The position numbers and the translations under genes are program-made. Of a stretch of 64,000 nt of DNA, positions 50,077 to 60,312 are shown piece after piece (position 1 is the first letter of the stretch; every line of letters begins with the position of its first letter). A model generated the notes under the pieces. It searched no databases, was not told where the DNA came from, and worked only from the letters and a program-made list of their open reading frames with translations. The DNA lies in contig NZ_VWMY01000002.1 in assembly GCF_008905045.1 (NCBI RefSeq), forward strand, positions 142,096 through 206,095. Reading direction: 5' to 3'. This DNA is from Streptomyces albicerus. GTDB taxonomy: Bacteria; Actinomycetota; Actinomycetes; Streptomycetales; Streptomycetaceae.

Positions 50077-52002
50077 TCACCGAGTCCGGGCCGCCTCACC
50101 CGGCAGCTGCCGAACCGGGCGATCCCCCGAAGGCCGAGACCACCACACGCCCTCTCCGTGCGTCAGTCCGGGCAGGCGCAGTTCGATGTCGCGGACGTGC
50201 CGGGCGGGGAGCTCACCGGTGACCAGCCACGAGGTGCGTCCTCCCGCGGTCTCCTTGAACTCCGATCCATATGCGGCGAGTTGGGCCGTGACGGGCGCGA
50301 ACGCGTCGAGGGGAAGCTCGGTCTCGAACGAGTGGTACGGCTCGTACACCCGTGTTCCCGCGTGCTCCAAGGCGCGGCGCAGTACCACCGGCGTGAGCCC
50401 GCGGAAGTCGCCCGCCGTGCTGATCGGCGCGCAGAATCCGGAGCGGACGAGGGTGACCCGGCAGTCCGTCACCGGCCAGCCGTGCGGGCCCGCGTCGAGG
50501 AGCGTGGCGTGGACCGTGTCCTCGACGGCCTGGTGGAAGGCGCGGGGCAGGGCGCCGAGTTCGGTCTCGTACGCGAAGACGGCACCGGAGCCGCGCGGGC
50601 CCGGCTCGACGCGGAGCCCGATCGTCGCCCAGAACCCCGTGTGGCCGTGCCGCCGGATCTCCTCGTACGCCTCGCCGGTGCCCGCCGGGCGCTCCAGGTA
50701 CCGGATCCGGCTCGGCTCGAACTCGGCCTCGATGCCGAAGTCCTGTGCGAGCGTGGCCGCGAGGACCTCCTTCTGCACTTCGCCGTAAAGGAGCAGTGCC
50801 GTGCTGCCGTCGGGCCCGGGCCGCGCGTGGATCAAAGGATCCTGGTCGGCGAGAGCGAGCAGCGCGGACCGCAGCGATGCCGCCCGGTCGGGCTGCCGCG
50901 CGCGGACCAGGGTTTCCAAGGTCGGGGCGGCGAACTGCGGGGCGCGGTCCGGGCTCTGGCCGAGGCGGTCGCCGACGCGGATGCCGGTCAGGCCGGTCAC
51001 CGCGGCGATGTTGCCCGCGGTGAGCGATCCTGGCCGGCCCACCACATCGAGCCCGAGGGCCCGGCCGTACACCTGCGTCGTACGCCCGTCCGCCTCGCGC
51101 CGCAGGAACGTGAGTCGCTGACGCTGCGTCACCTCACCTTCGTACAGCCGGAGATAGGCAGTTCGCTCGCCGCCGGGTCCGGTGCGTACGGCGAAGACCG
51201 TGCCGCGCGGCTCTGCCGCCTCCGGCGTCTCCGTCGGCTGCGAAGGCGGGATCAACCGGGGCAGGGTCTCGACGAGTTCGGCGACACCCTGGCCGCCGAG
51301 TGCCGAACCGAAGAAGACGGGGTGCAGGGAGCCGTCGGCGGTCCGCGCGGCGAGTGCGGCCCGCAGCTCGTCCCGGGTCGGCGGCGGACCGTCCACGACC
51401 GCAGCGAGGATGCCGGGGTCGACCTCGGCCAGCGCCTCCGTCGTACGGGGCTCGTCGAGGGGGCGCGGCACGACGTGGGCGTGCGCGGTGCCGATGGCGC
51501 GTACGCCCGTGAGCTGGACGATGTGCGGGGTCAGCCTGCGCCGGATGTCGTCGAGCAGGCCCTCCTCCCGGGCGCCCGCGCGGTCGATCTTGTTGACGAA
51601 GACGAGCGTGGGCAGGCGAAGCCGCCGCAGGGTCTTCATCAGCACCCGGGTCTGCGCCTGCACGCCCTCCACGGCGGACAGCAGCAGCACCGCGCCGTCG
51701 AGGACCTCCAGGGCACGCTCGACCTCCGCGATGAAGTCGGAGTGCCCGGGGGTGTCGATGAGGTTGATCTGGACGTCCCCGGCGGTGAAGGCGGCGACGG
51801 CCGAGCGGATGGTGATCCCGCGCTGCCGCTCGATCGCGCCGTCGTCCGTACGGGTGTCGCCGGCGTCGACGCTGCCGAGCCGGTCGATGACGCCGGAGTC
51901 GAAGAGCAGCCGCTCGGTGAGGCTGGTCTTACCGGCGTCGACGTGCGCCAGGATGCCGATGTTCAGGGTGTTCGAGGCGTGCGGGGTGTTCAGGGAATGC
52001 AT
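50077..52002 (-). CDS. TetM/OtrA-family ribosomal protection GTPase
   Basis: A 641-residue EF-G-like GTPase of the tetracycline ribosomal-protection class, the family's usual length. G motifs are clear: [15 protein letters not shown] near residue 17, RQRGITI near residue 57, DTPGH near residue 80 and NKID near residue 134. The C-terminal domains IV-V follow ([29 protein letters not shown]). OtrA of S. rimosus removes oxytetracycline from ribosomes, but streptomycetes often carry chromosomal homologues with unproved function. ATG 52002 ([16 protein letters not shown]) is taken as start; a 50-residue in-frame extension lacks G-domain sequence. Divergent from the tuf3-like gene. Confidence 0.87.
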   Translation of the reverse strand: MHSLNTPHASNTLNIGILAHVDAGKTSLTERLLFDSGVIDRLGSVDAGDTRTDDGAIERQRGITIRSAVAAFTAGDVQINLIDTPGHSDFIAEVERALEVLDGAVLLLSAVEGVQAQTRVLMKTLRRLRLPTLVFVNKIDRAGAREEGLLDDIRRRLTPHIVQLTGVRAIGTAHAHVVPRPLDEPRTTEALAEVDPGILAAVVDGPPPTRDELRAALAARTADGSLHPVFFGSALGGQGVAELVETLPRLIPPSQPTETPEAAEPRGTVFAVRTGPGGERTAYLRLYEGEVTQRQRLTFLRREADGRTTQVYGRALGLDVVGRPGSLTAGNIAAVTGLTGIRVGDRLGQSPDRAPQFAAPTLETLVRARQPDRAASLRSALLALADQDPLIHARPGPDGSTALLLYGEVQKEVLAATLAQDFGIEAEFEPSRIRYLERPAGTGEAYEEIRRHGHTGFWATIGLRVEPGPRGSGAVFAYETELGALPRAFHQAVEDTVHATLLDAGPHGWPVTDCRVTLVRSGFCAPISTAGDFRGLTPVVLRRALEHAGTRVYEPYHSFETELPLDAFAPVTAQLAAYGSEFKETAGGRTSWLVTGELPARHVRDIELRLPGLTHGEGVWWSRPSGDRPVRQLPGEAARTR

Positions 52003-52251
52003 GCGTGGTCGAGTCCTCGAGAACTGTCGTCCGGTGGGGGCGAAGGGTTCCGAGGAAACGGCGCATTCCGTGCTCCTGAAGTTCGGGGGTCGGTACGGAG
52101 CCATCATGGCGCGTCGGCCGACGGCGGGCGCAACTGAATTTCCCGTGGACACGGGGTGCGAACGGCAGTACCGAATAGACGGAGAGAAACGCAGAGAACC
52201 GGACCAAGCGGAGCACGCTCACATCACCCGGGTGATCAGGAGGGGCTTGCA

Positions 52252-53445
<1,194 letters not shown>

Positions 53446-53455
53446 GCCGAAGAGG

Positions 53456-53836
53456 TCATAACGACTCGGAGGCGGCCTCGGGCTGTCCGAGGGCCTCGTC
53501 CATGCTCGACAGCGGAGGCATGACCTCGTCGAGCCCGGTCACCTGCAGGATGCGCAGCGTCAGCGGGTGGGTGCAGACCAGATGCAGTCGCCCGCCCTGG
53601 GCGAGGACCCGGCGGCGGGCCCGGTACAGCAGGCGCAGGCCCGAGCAGTCGAAGAACTCGATGTGCCGCAGATCGAGGACGACCTGCGCGGCCGGGTGTC
53701 CTGTCGCCGCGTCCAGGGCCGGGATGATGTCCAGCGCCGCGATGATGTCGATCTCGCCCTGGAACTCCAGAACGGTGTGCCCGCGGTCCTGGTGAACGCG
53801 GAGGTGGGGAGTGAGCGGCGCGGAGTCGCTGCGCAC
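53456..53836 (-). CDS. STAS-domain anti-sigma factor antagonist
   Basis: A 126-residue anti-anti-sigma factor. The STAS fold shows TVLEFQGEIDIIAAL near residue 18, VVLDLRHIEFFDCSGLRLL near residues 51-69 with the phosphorylatable Ser near residue 63, and LHLVCTHPLTLRILQVTGLD. It would release a sigma factor by binding its anti-sigma kinase. GTG 53836 is chosen because GGAGGTGA lies about seven bases upstream; in-frame starts further out add unlikely sequence. No anti-sigma kinase gene lies next to it. It is convergent with tuf3, ten bases apart. Confidence 0.85.
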   Translation of the reverse strand: MRSDSAPLTPHLRVHQDRGHTVLEFQGEIDIIAALDIIPALDAATGHPAAQVVLDLRHIEFFDCSGLRLLYRARRRVLAQGGRLHLVCTHPLTLRILQVTGLDEVMPPLSSMDEALGQPEAASESL

Positions 53837-54048
53837 GACGACATCACCTCCAACCAGGTCACCGGGGGCCAGGGTGACGTCGTTCTGCGAGCGTAGACGC
53901 GGCACTGTGGGGCTGGAGGCCGCCAAAGCATTCCCCACCCTGCAAGTTACCCTCGTTGAGGTGAATTTCAGCATGTTCGATTGACATATGTCTTCGATTT
54001 GCGCGACGTGTCGCCCGCCGGATTCCCGGGTGGGGCCTTTGCCGGGAT

Positions 54049-54477
54049 CTAGGACAGCGCCTGCCACGCCTTCGACAGTGCCTGCCGGAACTGGTCCGTC
54101 TGGTGTGCGGTGAGATCACGGACCATGCGCTCCTCCAGCTCCCGTACGGGCTCGGCGTGCCGCGCGAGCAGATCCCGGCCAGACTCGGTGAGGAGAATCA
54201 GCAGCTCGCGGCGGTTGCGGGGATTGCGCTCGCGGCGGACGAGACCGCGGGTCTCCAGGGCCCGGACCACGTCGGCCACGGACTGCGCTGTCACGAACGA
54301 GTCGCGCGCGAGCTGCGCCGCGGAGAGGCCGTCGTGCCGCTCCAGGACGGTGAGCGAGGTGTACTGCAGCGCTGTGATCCCCGTCGGCTTCAGCAACTCG
54401 TCGAGGTGCGACCGCACGACGAGTTCCACCTGCTTGACCATGTACAGGAGCGACGGGGGTGCCTTGGTGACGACCAT
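54049..54477 (-). CDS. MarR-family transcriptional regulator
   Basis: A 142-residue MarR protein. The winged helix covers about residues 35-100 (ITALQYTSLTVLERHDGLSAAQLARDSFVTAQSV then RALETRGLVRRERNPRNRRELLILLT), and the ends form the dimer interface. It is divergent from the aldehyde dehydrogenase gene, with two matching palindromes in the 105-base gap, so it probably represses both itself and the dehydrogenase operon until an aromatic or aldehyde ligand binds. Confidence 0.88.
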   Translation of the reverse strand: MVVTKAPPSLLYMVKQVELVVRSHLDELLKPTGITALQYTSLTVLERHDGLSAAQLARDSFVTAQSVADVVRALETRGLVRRERNPRNRRELLILLTESGRDLLARHAEPVRELEERMVRDLTAHQTDQFRQALSKAWQALS

Positions 54478-54494
54478 GGGTTCAGCCTAGGGCA

Positions 54495-54523
54495 TTGACA
54501 GGAAACCTGTCTGTAATGAGACT
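54495..54523 (+). promoter_or_regulatory. promoter of the dehydrogenase operon
   Basis: TTGACA (54495-54500) and GAGACT (54518-54523) are 17 bases apart. The first MarR palindrome overlaps the -35 and the second lies just after the expected start of transcription. Confidence 0.45.
54497..54511. promoter_or_regulatory. MarR operator candidate 1
   Basis: GACAGGAAACCTGTC has perfect six-base arms (GACAGG/CCTGTC) around AAA. Confidence 0.7.
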
Positions 54524-54530
54524 GCGAACC

Positions 54531-54545
54531 AACAGGAATCCTGTT
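54531..54545. promoter_or_regulatory. MarR operator candidate 2
   Basis: AACAGGAATCCTGTT has perfect six-base arms (AACAGG/CCTGTT) around AAT and shares the ACAGGAA-CCTGT core with the first site; the centres are 34 bases apart, about three helical turns. Confidence 0.7.
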
Positions 54546-54582
54546 TGTTGAAATCTTAGCGATCAAGGCTGAGGAGTGGGCA

Positions 54583-56040
54583 ATGACGACCACCTTCGAG
54601 GGCGGGCCCGGGCAGCTGTTCATCGGTGGACAGTGGCTCGAGGCAGCCGACGGAGCGCGTACGGACGTGTTCGATCCGTCCACCGGCCAGGTGGTCACGA
54701 CGGTCGCGGAGGCCTCGGCCGCCGACGTCGACGCCGCCGTTCGCGCCGCGCGGGAGGCGTTCGACAACGGGCCGTGGGCCAGGATGAGCGGACGCGAGCG
54801 CGGCCGGGTGCTGCACCGCGTCTCCGAGCTGATCCGGGAGAACGCCGACGAGCTCGCCGGCCTGGAGAGCCTCGACGTCGGCAAGCCGATCTCGCTGTGC
54901 GGCGCGGTGGACGTGCTGACCGCGGCCGACGAGTACGAGTACTGCGCGGCGCTCGCCCAGACGCTGGACGGGGCCACCCGCGACACCCCGATGAACGCCT
55001 TCGCGTACACGCGGCGCGGGCCGCTCGGTGTGGTCGCCGCGATCACGCCGTTCAACTTCCCGCTGATCCTGTCCAGTTCGAAGCTCGCCCCCGCGCTCGC
55101 GGCCGGCAACGTCGTGGTGCACAAGCCCGCCGACGAGACCCCGCTGAGCGCCCTCTACATGGCCCGGCTGCTCCAGAAGGCCGGTGTCCCGGACGGCGTC
55201 ATCAACGTCGTGACCGGCGCGGGCCCGGTCGCCGGCGAGGCGCTCCTCAGGAACCCCGGCGTCGACAAGGTCGCCTTCACCGGGTCGACCGCCATCGGCC
55301 GGCACGCCGCGAGCGTGGCCGGCGAGGCGCTCAAGCCGGTCACGATGGAGCTGGGCGGCAACGCGGCCCACATCGTCTTCGAGGACGCCGACCTGGACAA
55401 GGCGGTCGGCGCCGTCATCAAGGGCTTCGTCTTCAACACCGGCCAGTTCTGCATGGGGGGCCCGCGCCTCCTGGTCGCCCGCCCGCTGTACGACACGTTG
55501 GTGGGTATCCTCGCCGACGCGGTCCCCGGTGTACCGATCGGCGATCCCCGGGACCCGGCGACCGTCATCGGGCCGATGGCCGGCGAGAAGCATCTGCGCA
55601 AGGTCGAGGAGTACGTGGCGCTGGCCCGCAAGGAGGGCGGCCGTGTCGTCTGCGGCGGCGAGCGTCTGGACCTGAACGGCGGCTTCTACTACAAGCCCAC
55701 GGTCATCGCCGGCCTGTCGAACGACTCCCGTGTGGTCCAGGAGGAGATCTTCGGCCCGGTCCTCACCGTGCAGCCCTTCGACTCCGAGGACGAGGCCGTC
55801 GAGCTGGCCAACTCCACTCCGTACGGCCTGGCTTCCGGGCTGCAGACCACCGACCTGGCCCGCGCGCACCGCGTCGCCGACCGGCTCCAGGCGGGCATCG
55901 TGTGGGTCAACGACTGGGCGATGCTCGACCCCGCGGTGCCCTTCGGCGGAGTCAAGGCCTCCGGCTTCGGCCGCGAGTACGGGCCCGAGGCGCTCGCCTC
56001 CTACACCAAGGTCAAGTCCGTCGTCATCTCGCTCGACTGA
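54583..56040 (+). CDS. NAD(P)-dependent aldehyde dehydrogenase
   Basis: A 485-residue aldehyde dehydrogenase similar to benzaldehyde/betaine-aldehyde type enzymes. Catalytic features are the oxyanion Asn in PFNFP near residue 153, the general base in MELGGN (Glu near residue 256) and the nucleophile in GQFCMGG (Cys290), with EEIFGPVL near residue 387. ATG 54583 has GAGGAG upstream. It is followed by a zinc alcohol dehydrogenase on the same strand, so the pair can take an alcohol through the aldehyde to the acid. Confidence 0.9.
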   Translation: MTTTFEGGPGQLFIGGQWLEAADGARTDVFDPSTGQVVTTVAEASAADVDAAVRAAREAFDNGPWARMSGRERGRVLHRVSELIRENADELAGLESLDVGKPISLCGAVDVLTAADEYEYCAALAQTLDGATRDTPMNAFAYTRRGPLGVVAAITPFNFPLILSSSKLAPALAAGNVVVHKPADETPLSALYMARLLQKAGVPDGVINVVTGAGPVAGEALLRNPGVDKVAFTGSTAIGRHAASVAGEALKPVTMELGGNAAHIVFEDADLDKAVGAVIKGFVFNTGQFCMGGPRLLVARPLYDTLVGILADAVPGVPIGDPRDPATVIGPMAGEKHLRKVEEYVALARKEGGRVVCGGERLDLNGGFYYKPTVIAGLSNDSRVVQEEIFGPVLTVQPFDSEDEAVELANSTPYGLASGLQTTDLARAHRVADRLQAGIVWVNDWAMLDPAVPFGGVKASGFGREYGPEALASYTKVKSVVISLD

Positions 56041-56083
56041 GCGCCCCACCGCAGGCTCACCCTCACTCAAGGGAGTTCGCAGT

Positions 56084-57193
56084 ATGTCCACCACCACTCG
56101 CGCGGCCGTGGTCGAGTCCGGGGGAGCGTCCTTCACCCTCTCCGACGTCGAGCTCGACGAGCCCCGCGCCCATGAAGCCCTGGTCCGTATCGTGGCCGCG
56201 GGCCTGTGCCACACGGACCTCGGAGTCGCGAGCGGCGGTCTGCCGTTCCCGCTGCCCGGCGTCCTGGGGCACGAGGGAGCCGGGATCGTCGAGGCCGTCG
56301 GCCCGGACGTCACCGGTGTCGAGCCCGGCGACCATGTCGTGCTGTCCTTCACCTCCTGCGGTTCCTGCCGCAACTGCCGCGATGGCCACCCGGCGTACTG
56401 CGCCGCCTGGCTGCCGCTGAACCTCCTCGGCGGCCGTCGCGCCGACGGCTCGGCCACCATCAGCCGGGACGGGACCCCGCTCGGCGGCCACTTCTTCGGC
56501 CAGTCCTCCTTCGCCGAGCGGGCGTTGGTGGACGAGCGCAGCCTCGTCAAGGTCGACAAGGACGTACCGCTGGAGTCCCTCGCACCCCTGGGCTGCGGCG
56601 TACAGACCGGCGTCGGCGCCGTCTGGAACGTGATCAAGCCCGAGGCGGGCAGCAGTCTCCTGGTCCTGGGTGCCGGAGCCGTCGGCCTGTCCGCCGTGAT
56701 GGCCGCCCGCCTCACGCCCGCCACCACCATCATCGCCGTCGACAAGGTCGGCGAACGCCTGGCACTGGCCCGGGAGTTGGGCGCCACGCACACCGTCAAC
56801 GCGGGCGAGGCCGATGTCGCCGAGGCGGTACTGGAGCTCACCGGCGGCCAGGGCGCCGACGGCGTCGTGGAGACCACGGGCAGCGTCGCCGTCCTGCGCA
56901 AGGGAGCCGACGCGCTCGCCCCGCGCGGCACCCTGGTCGTCGTCGGCGCCCCGCCGTTCGGCACCGAAGTCGCCCTGGACGTCAACGCGTTGCTCCCCGG
57001 CAGGCGGGTCGTCGGCCTGACCCTCGGCGACAGCGAGACCCAGACCGACATCCCCGCCCTGGTCCAACTGGTCCGCGACGGCCGCCTCCCCCTGGACCGC
57101 CTGATCGGCCACTACCCGTTCGCGGACATCGACCAGGCGGTACGAGACATGAGCGCGGGCAAGACAATCAAGCCGGTACTCACCTTCGGCTAG
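56084..57193 (+). CDS. zinc-dependent (aryl-)alcohol dehydrogenase
   Basis: A 369-residue medium-chain dehydrogenase. Catalytic zinc motifs are GLCHTD near residue 42 and GHEGAG near residue 64. The structural zinc cluster is CGSCRNCRDGHPAYC near residues 93-107, and the coenzyme fold is VLGAGAVGLSAV near residue 196. It resembles XylB-like aryl-alcohol dehydrogenases. It lies 43 bases after the aldehyde dehydrogenase gene with GGGAG upstream, in one MarR-controlled operon, and probably handles an aromatic alcohol. Confidence 0.88.
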   Translation: MSTTTRAAVVESGGASFTLSDVELDEPRAHEALVRIVAAGLCHTDLGVASGGLPFPLPGVLGHEGAGIVEAVGPDVTGVEPGDHVVLSFTSCGSCRNCRDGHPAYCAAWLPLNLLGGRRADGSATISRDGTPLGGHFFGQSSFAERALVDERSLVKVDKDVPLESLAPLGCGVQTGVGAVWNVIKPEAGSSLLVLGAGAVGLSAVMAARLTPATTIIAVDKVGERLALARELGATHTVNAGEADVAEAVLELTGGQGADGVVETTGSVAVLRKGADALAPRGTLVVVGAPPFGTEVALDVNALLPGRRVVGLTLGDSETQTDIPALVQLVRDGRLPLDRLIGHYPFADIDQAVRDMSAGKTIKPVLTFG

Positions 57194-57234
57194 AGCGGGC
57201 ACTACCTTCGCCTCTACCAGCGACGGCCACGACG

Positions 57235-57300
57235 GCGCCCCTTGAGGGGCGCGGGGAACTGCGCGACCAGCCACGACGGTCCCGCAGTCAAAGAACGACC
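57235..57300 (+). repeat. intergenic stem-loop repeat, copy 4
   Basis: GCGCCCC-TTGA-GGGGCGC (57235-57252) forms a seven-base-pair hairpin that continues into the 20-base core (57246-57265), followed by ACCAGCC and a CCCGCAGTCAAAG tail. It lies 41 bases after the alcohol dehydrogenase stop, between convergent genes, a good terminator position. Confidence 0.78.
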
Positions 57301-57405
57301 CTCTGCCACCCCGCGCCCCACAACGACCTACCGCACTCGCAGAGCACGCTTCCCCACAGCCCGGCCGGTGTCGCCCAGCGCATCCGACCGGCTGCGACTG
57401 ACGTC

Positions 57406-57972
57406 CTAGTGGGTAGCGTCCCATCGGGGGGCGTGCAGGGCCACGAGCAGACGCCACACCTTGTGCGCGATCTCCTCCGGGGAGCCTTCGATGAGCCCGT
57501 GCAACCAGTCGGCGAGGACGCCCGCGAAGGTCGCGGCGACGGCGGAGGCGACGAGGGGGGCCTCCGGGGCGCCGACGAGCTCGCGCTCGGCGAGGCTGCG
57601 GGCGCGCAGGTCCTGGTGGAGCACACGGCCGAGCGGTCCGCCGCCGCCCGGGCTCAACAGGGCGCGGTAGAGCGGGGCATGAGGGGGGAGGCCCGCGAAG
57701 AACGTGAGCAGCGCGGCAGGCGCCGACCTGGGGTCGGGCCGGCCCCGCCACGCGTGCAGGGCGTCCACGGCGTCGCGTACGACATCGGCGCAGGCGTCGA
57801 CGGCCAGCGCCTCCAGGTCGGCGTAGTGCAGATAGAACGTGGCCCGGCCGACCCCGGCCGCCCGCACCAGCGCCGCGACGCTGACCTCCGCGAGCGGCCG
57901 CCGCGCGCACTCGTCGAGGAGGGCCCGGCGCAGCCTGGCCCGCGTGCGCTCGGCCCGGGGATCGGAGGTCAC
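57406..57972 (-). CDS. TetR-family transcriptional regulator
   Basis: A 188-residue TetR regulator with the N-terminal helix-turn-helix VSVAALVRAAGVGRATFYLHYADLEAL near residues 25-51 and a variable ligand domain. The GTG start at 57972 overlaps the stop of the DUF1304 gene (GTGA), so the two are coupled. It probably binds the double palindrome upstream of DUF1304 and controls its own operon. Confidence 0.88.
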   Translation of the reverse strand: MTSDPRAERTRARLRRALLDECARRPLAEVSVAALVRAAGVGRATFYLHYADLEALAVDACADVVRDAVDALHAWRGRPDPRSAPAALLTFFAGLPPHAPLYRALLSPGGGGPLGRVLHQDLRARSLAERELVGAPEAPLVASAVAATFAGVLADWLHGLIEGSPEEIAHKVWRLLVALHAPRWDATH

Positions 57973-58331
57973 CGTGCGGCGAGGACGGCGGCGAGGGCGA
58001 GCGCGCCGGGCAGGGCCTGCGCGAACAGGATGCGACGGTTCGCGGTGACCGTCCCGTACACGCCCGCGACGATCACGCACACCAGGAAGAAGACCTGCGC
58101 GCGGAACCCCGTCGGGTCGTCGGCGACCAGTCCCCATACGAGGCCGGCCGCGAGGAATCCGTTGTAGAGCCCCTGGTTGGCGGCCAGCGCGGCGGTGGCC
58201 TTGGCCATCTCCGGGTCGAACCCGTGCAGCCCGCGCCCCGGCTTGCGCTCCCACAGGAACATCTCCAGAACCAGGATGTACGCGTGCAGGACGGCGACGA
58301 GGCCGACCAGCACGTTCGCGAGTGTCTGCAT
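57969..58331 (-). CDS. DUF1304 family membrane protein
   Basis: A 120-residue protein with four hydrophobic segments and the conserved DUF1304 pattern VLHAYILVLEMFLWE near residue 15, NQGLYNGFLAAGLVWG near residue 50 and VAGVYGTVTANRRILFAQALPGALAL near residue 85. ATG 58331 has AAGGAG nine bases upstream; longer frames upstream cover the operator. The family is of unknown function and is often paired with TetR or MarR regulators. Confidence 0.87.
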   Translation of the reverse strand: MQTLANVLVGLVAVLHAYILVLEMFLWERKPGRGLHGFDPEMAKATAALAANQGLYNGFLAAGLVWGLVADDPTGFRAQVFFLVCVIVAGVYGTVTANRRILFAQALPGALALAAVLAAR

Positions 58332-58367
58332 CGGGGTGAGCTCCTTCGGGGGTACTTCCTGGAAAGG

Positions 58368-58412
58368 TTTCCTGGACAGGTGTCCACCATACATGGACAC
58401 CTGTCCAGGAAA
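58368..58412. promoter_or_regulatory. 45-bp double palindrome, TetR operator candidate
   Basis: Arms of 19 bases at 58368-58386 and 58394-58412 are perfect reverse complements around a seven-base centre. Each arm itself contains a palindrome, TGGACA-GG-TGTCCA (58373-58386) and TGGACA-CC-TGTCCA (58394-58407). Two tandem TetR sites 36 bases upstream of DUF1304 is the simplest reading. Confidence 0.75.
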
Positions 58413-58476
58413 TCTCCCTGCGGCGATGCACACTGCCCGGCGGCCCTGTCAGACCCAGCCGCTAACGTCCTGTCCC

Positions 58477-58959
58477 ATGAATGACCACCACGACCAGGCA
58501 GTCGTCCGCCCGGCCCGCCCCGAGGACATCCCCGCGCTCGTCGCCTCCAGCGCGGCCCTGTTCGCCGAGGACGCGGGCACGCGTGACGCGACCGTCGACG
58601 TCAACTGGCCGCACGTGCACGGCGCGGAGCGTTTCGCGTCGGGTCTGGACGACCCGGCGCGGCTGCTGCTCGTGGCCGAGCGCGCCGGCGAGGTCATAGG
58701 CCACCTCGCCGGCGAGGTCGCGGACGGCTCGGCCAGGCGCCCCGTGAAGATCGCCACTCTGCTCAGCATGTACGTGCGCCCGGCCCACCGCGGCACCCTG
58801 ACCGGAGCGCGGCTCGTGGCGGACTTCCTCGACTGGGCGCGGAAACAGGGCGCCCAGCAGGCGGAGGTGACGGCGTACGCGGCCAACGCGGACGCGATCC
58901 GGTTCTACGAGCGCAACGGCTTCGGACCGCACACGCTCACCCTCGGCCAGTCGCTGTGA
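58477..58959 (+). CDS. GNAT-family N-acetyltransferase
   Basis: A 160-residue acetyltransferase. The fold shows AVVRPARPEDIPALVASSAALF at the start, LLLVAERAGEVIGHLAGEV near residue 65, MYVRPAHRGTLTGARLVADFL near residue 98 (acetyl-CoA loop) and NADAIRFYERNGFGPH near residue 137. The substrate is unknown. It is divergent from the DUF1304-TetR operon, so the double palindrome may also control it. Confidence 0.85.
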   Translation: MNDHHDQAVVRPARPEDIPALVASSAALFAEDAGTRDATVDVNWPHVHGAERFASGLDDPARLLLVAERAGEVIGHLAGEVADGSARRPVKIATLLSMYVRPAHRGTLTGARLVADFLDWARKQGAQQAEVTAYAANADAIRFYERNGFGPHTLTLGQSL

Positions 58960-58962
58960 CGC

Positions 58963-60210
58963 TCACCTTGCCCGGGCCGCCCTCCGGAGGTTGAGCGCCC
59001 GCAGGGCCAGCTGCATCTCGAACTGGGCGGTGGGGTCGTGGAGTCGCTCGCCGAACAGCTCGTCGAGCTGGCGCATGCGGTAGCGGACCGTCTGCGGATG
59101 CACGGCGAGGCGAGAGGCGACCTCGCTCGCGTTGTGGCCGCACTGCAGCCAGCTGAGGAGCGTCTCCGCGAGGCGCTGGCGCTGTGGCAGGCGGATGGCG
59201 TCCAGGGGGCGCAGATGCCGGTCGGCCATCGCCTCCACCAGAGCCTCGTCGCGGAACAGCAGCAGCGTCGCCAGGTGGTCCCGGCAGCGCACCATCTCCG
59301 TGTCCGGCAGCACGCCCCGCCGGGCCAGATCCAGTGCCTCGGCCGCCCACCGCAGCGACCTCGCCCCCTCTTGGAGCGGGACGCTCGGCCCCATGACGGC
59401 CCGTAACCCCTGGAGCGCCCCGGCGACGGCACGCGCCCGCCCGGGACCCTCCGGGTCGGGCACCACCAGCACGGCCGGCCGTACGTCGAACCGCGCCAGG
59501 AACTCCGGCGGCACGATGGGCCGCGCCGCCCCGGGCCGCGCCCCGTGGTCGATGACGACCACGGCCAGCGAGCGGGGCACGGGCCACTGCGCGGTGTGCG
59601 CGAGATCGGTGATGGCCGCGACCGACGCGGGCGGATCCACGATCAGCAGATCGATCAGCCGCGTACGCCGCTGCTGGAGCTCACCGGCCGCGTGCAGCCG
59701 CGCCTCCGTGTACCCCGCCGTCGTCGCGGCCGCCATCTCGTCGAGGTGCAGGAACAACGCCTCCCCGAACGCGGCCAGCACATGACGCGGCAGCAGATCG
59801 GCGTCGACCAGCGCGTTGATCCGACGCCACGCGACCCGTGCGCCGAGCCGCAGCGCCGACTGGAACGAGTCGAGACTGCGCCCCTCGTCCGCCTCGCCCC
59901 GGCCGATGCGCTGATACGTCGCCTTCACCGGCTCCCAGTCGGTGTCGGGCTTCGCCATCCGCTCCAGAAATCCCTGCAGTGCGTGCTCCACGCCCTGGTG
60001 CACGACGTGCATGTACGTGTCGTCCGTCGGCCGCGCGTACTCCGGGATCTCGGTTCTGATCGCCTGCACGACCTCGTCCGTGATGTCGGCGAAGTACGGT
60101 CTGAGCTGGTCGTGCAGGCCCGAAGGGAACGCCTTGAACGGGCCGCCCGTCTCCTCGGCCCTCGCTGTGGCGTTCGTGACCTCGCTCTCCAGAATGCGGA
60201 ATCCGTTCAC
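58963..60210 (-). CDS. PucR-family transcriptional regulator
   Basis: A 415-residue regulator of the PucR/CdaR class. The N-terminal 190 residues are a helical sensor (DQLRPYFADITDEVVQAIRTEIP, RGEADEGRSLDSFQSALRLGARV). A GGDEF-like middle follows, and the C-terminal helix-turn-helix is SWLQCGHNASEVASRLAVHPQTVRYRMRQL near residues 360-390. GTG 60210 has AAGGAG seven bases upstream. It is adjacent to the exporter gene on the same strand, 102 bases downstream, and might regulate the neighbouring exporter or biosynthetic genes. Confidence 0.87.
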   Translation of the reverse strand: MNGFRILESEVTNATARAEETGGPFKAFPSGLHDQLRPYFADITDEVVQAIRTEIPEYARPTDDTYMHVVHQGVEHALQGFLERMAKPDTDWEPVKATYQRIGRGEADEGRSLDSFQSALRLGARVAWRRINALVDADLLPRHVLAAFGEALFLHLDEMAAATTAGYTEARLHAAGELQQRRTRLIDLLIVDPPASVAAITDLAHTAQWPVPRSLAVVVIDHGARPGAARPIVPPEFLARFDVRPAVLVVPDPEGPGRARAVAGALQGLRAVMGPSVPLQEGARSLRWAAEALDLARRGVLPDTEMVRCRDHLATLLLFRDEALVEAMADRHLRPLDAIRLPQRQRLAETLLSWLQCGHNASEVASRLAVHPQTVRYRMRQLDELFGERLHDPTAQFEMQLALRALNLRRAARAR

Positions 60211-60312
60211 GCAGCGGCTCCTTCTGCGCACGTGAAGTGGGGCACTGTGAAGATACCCGCACGGATTGTGCCGAGCTTCATCGGTGACTGACAGGGCTGG
60301 GCCCGGTGTTTG

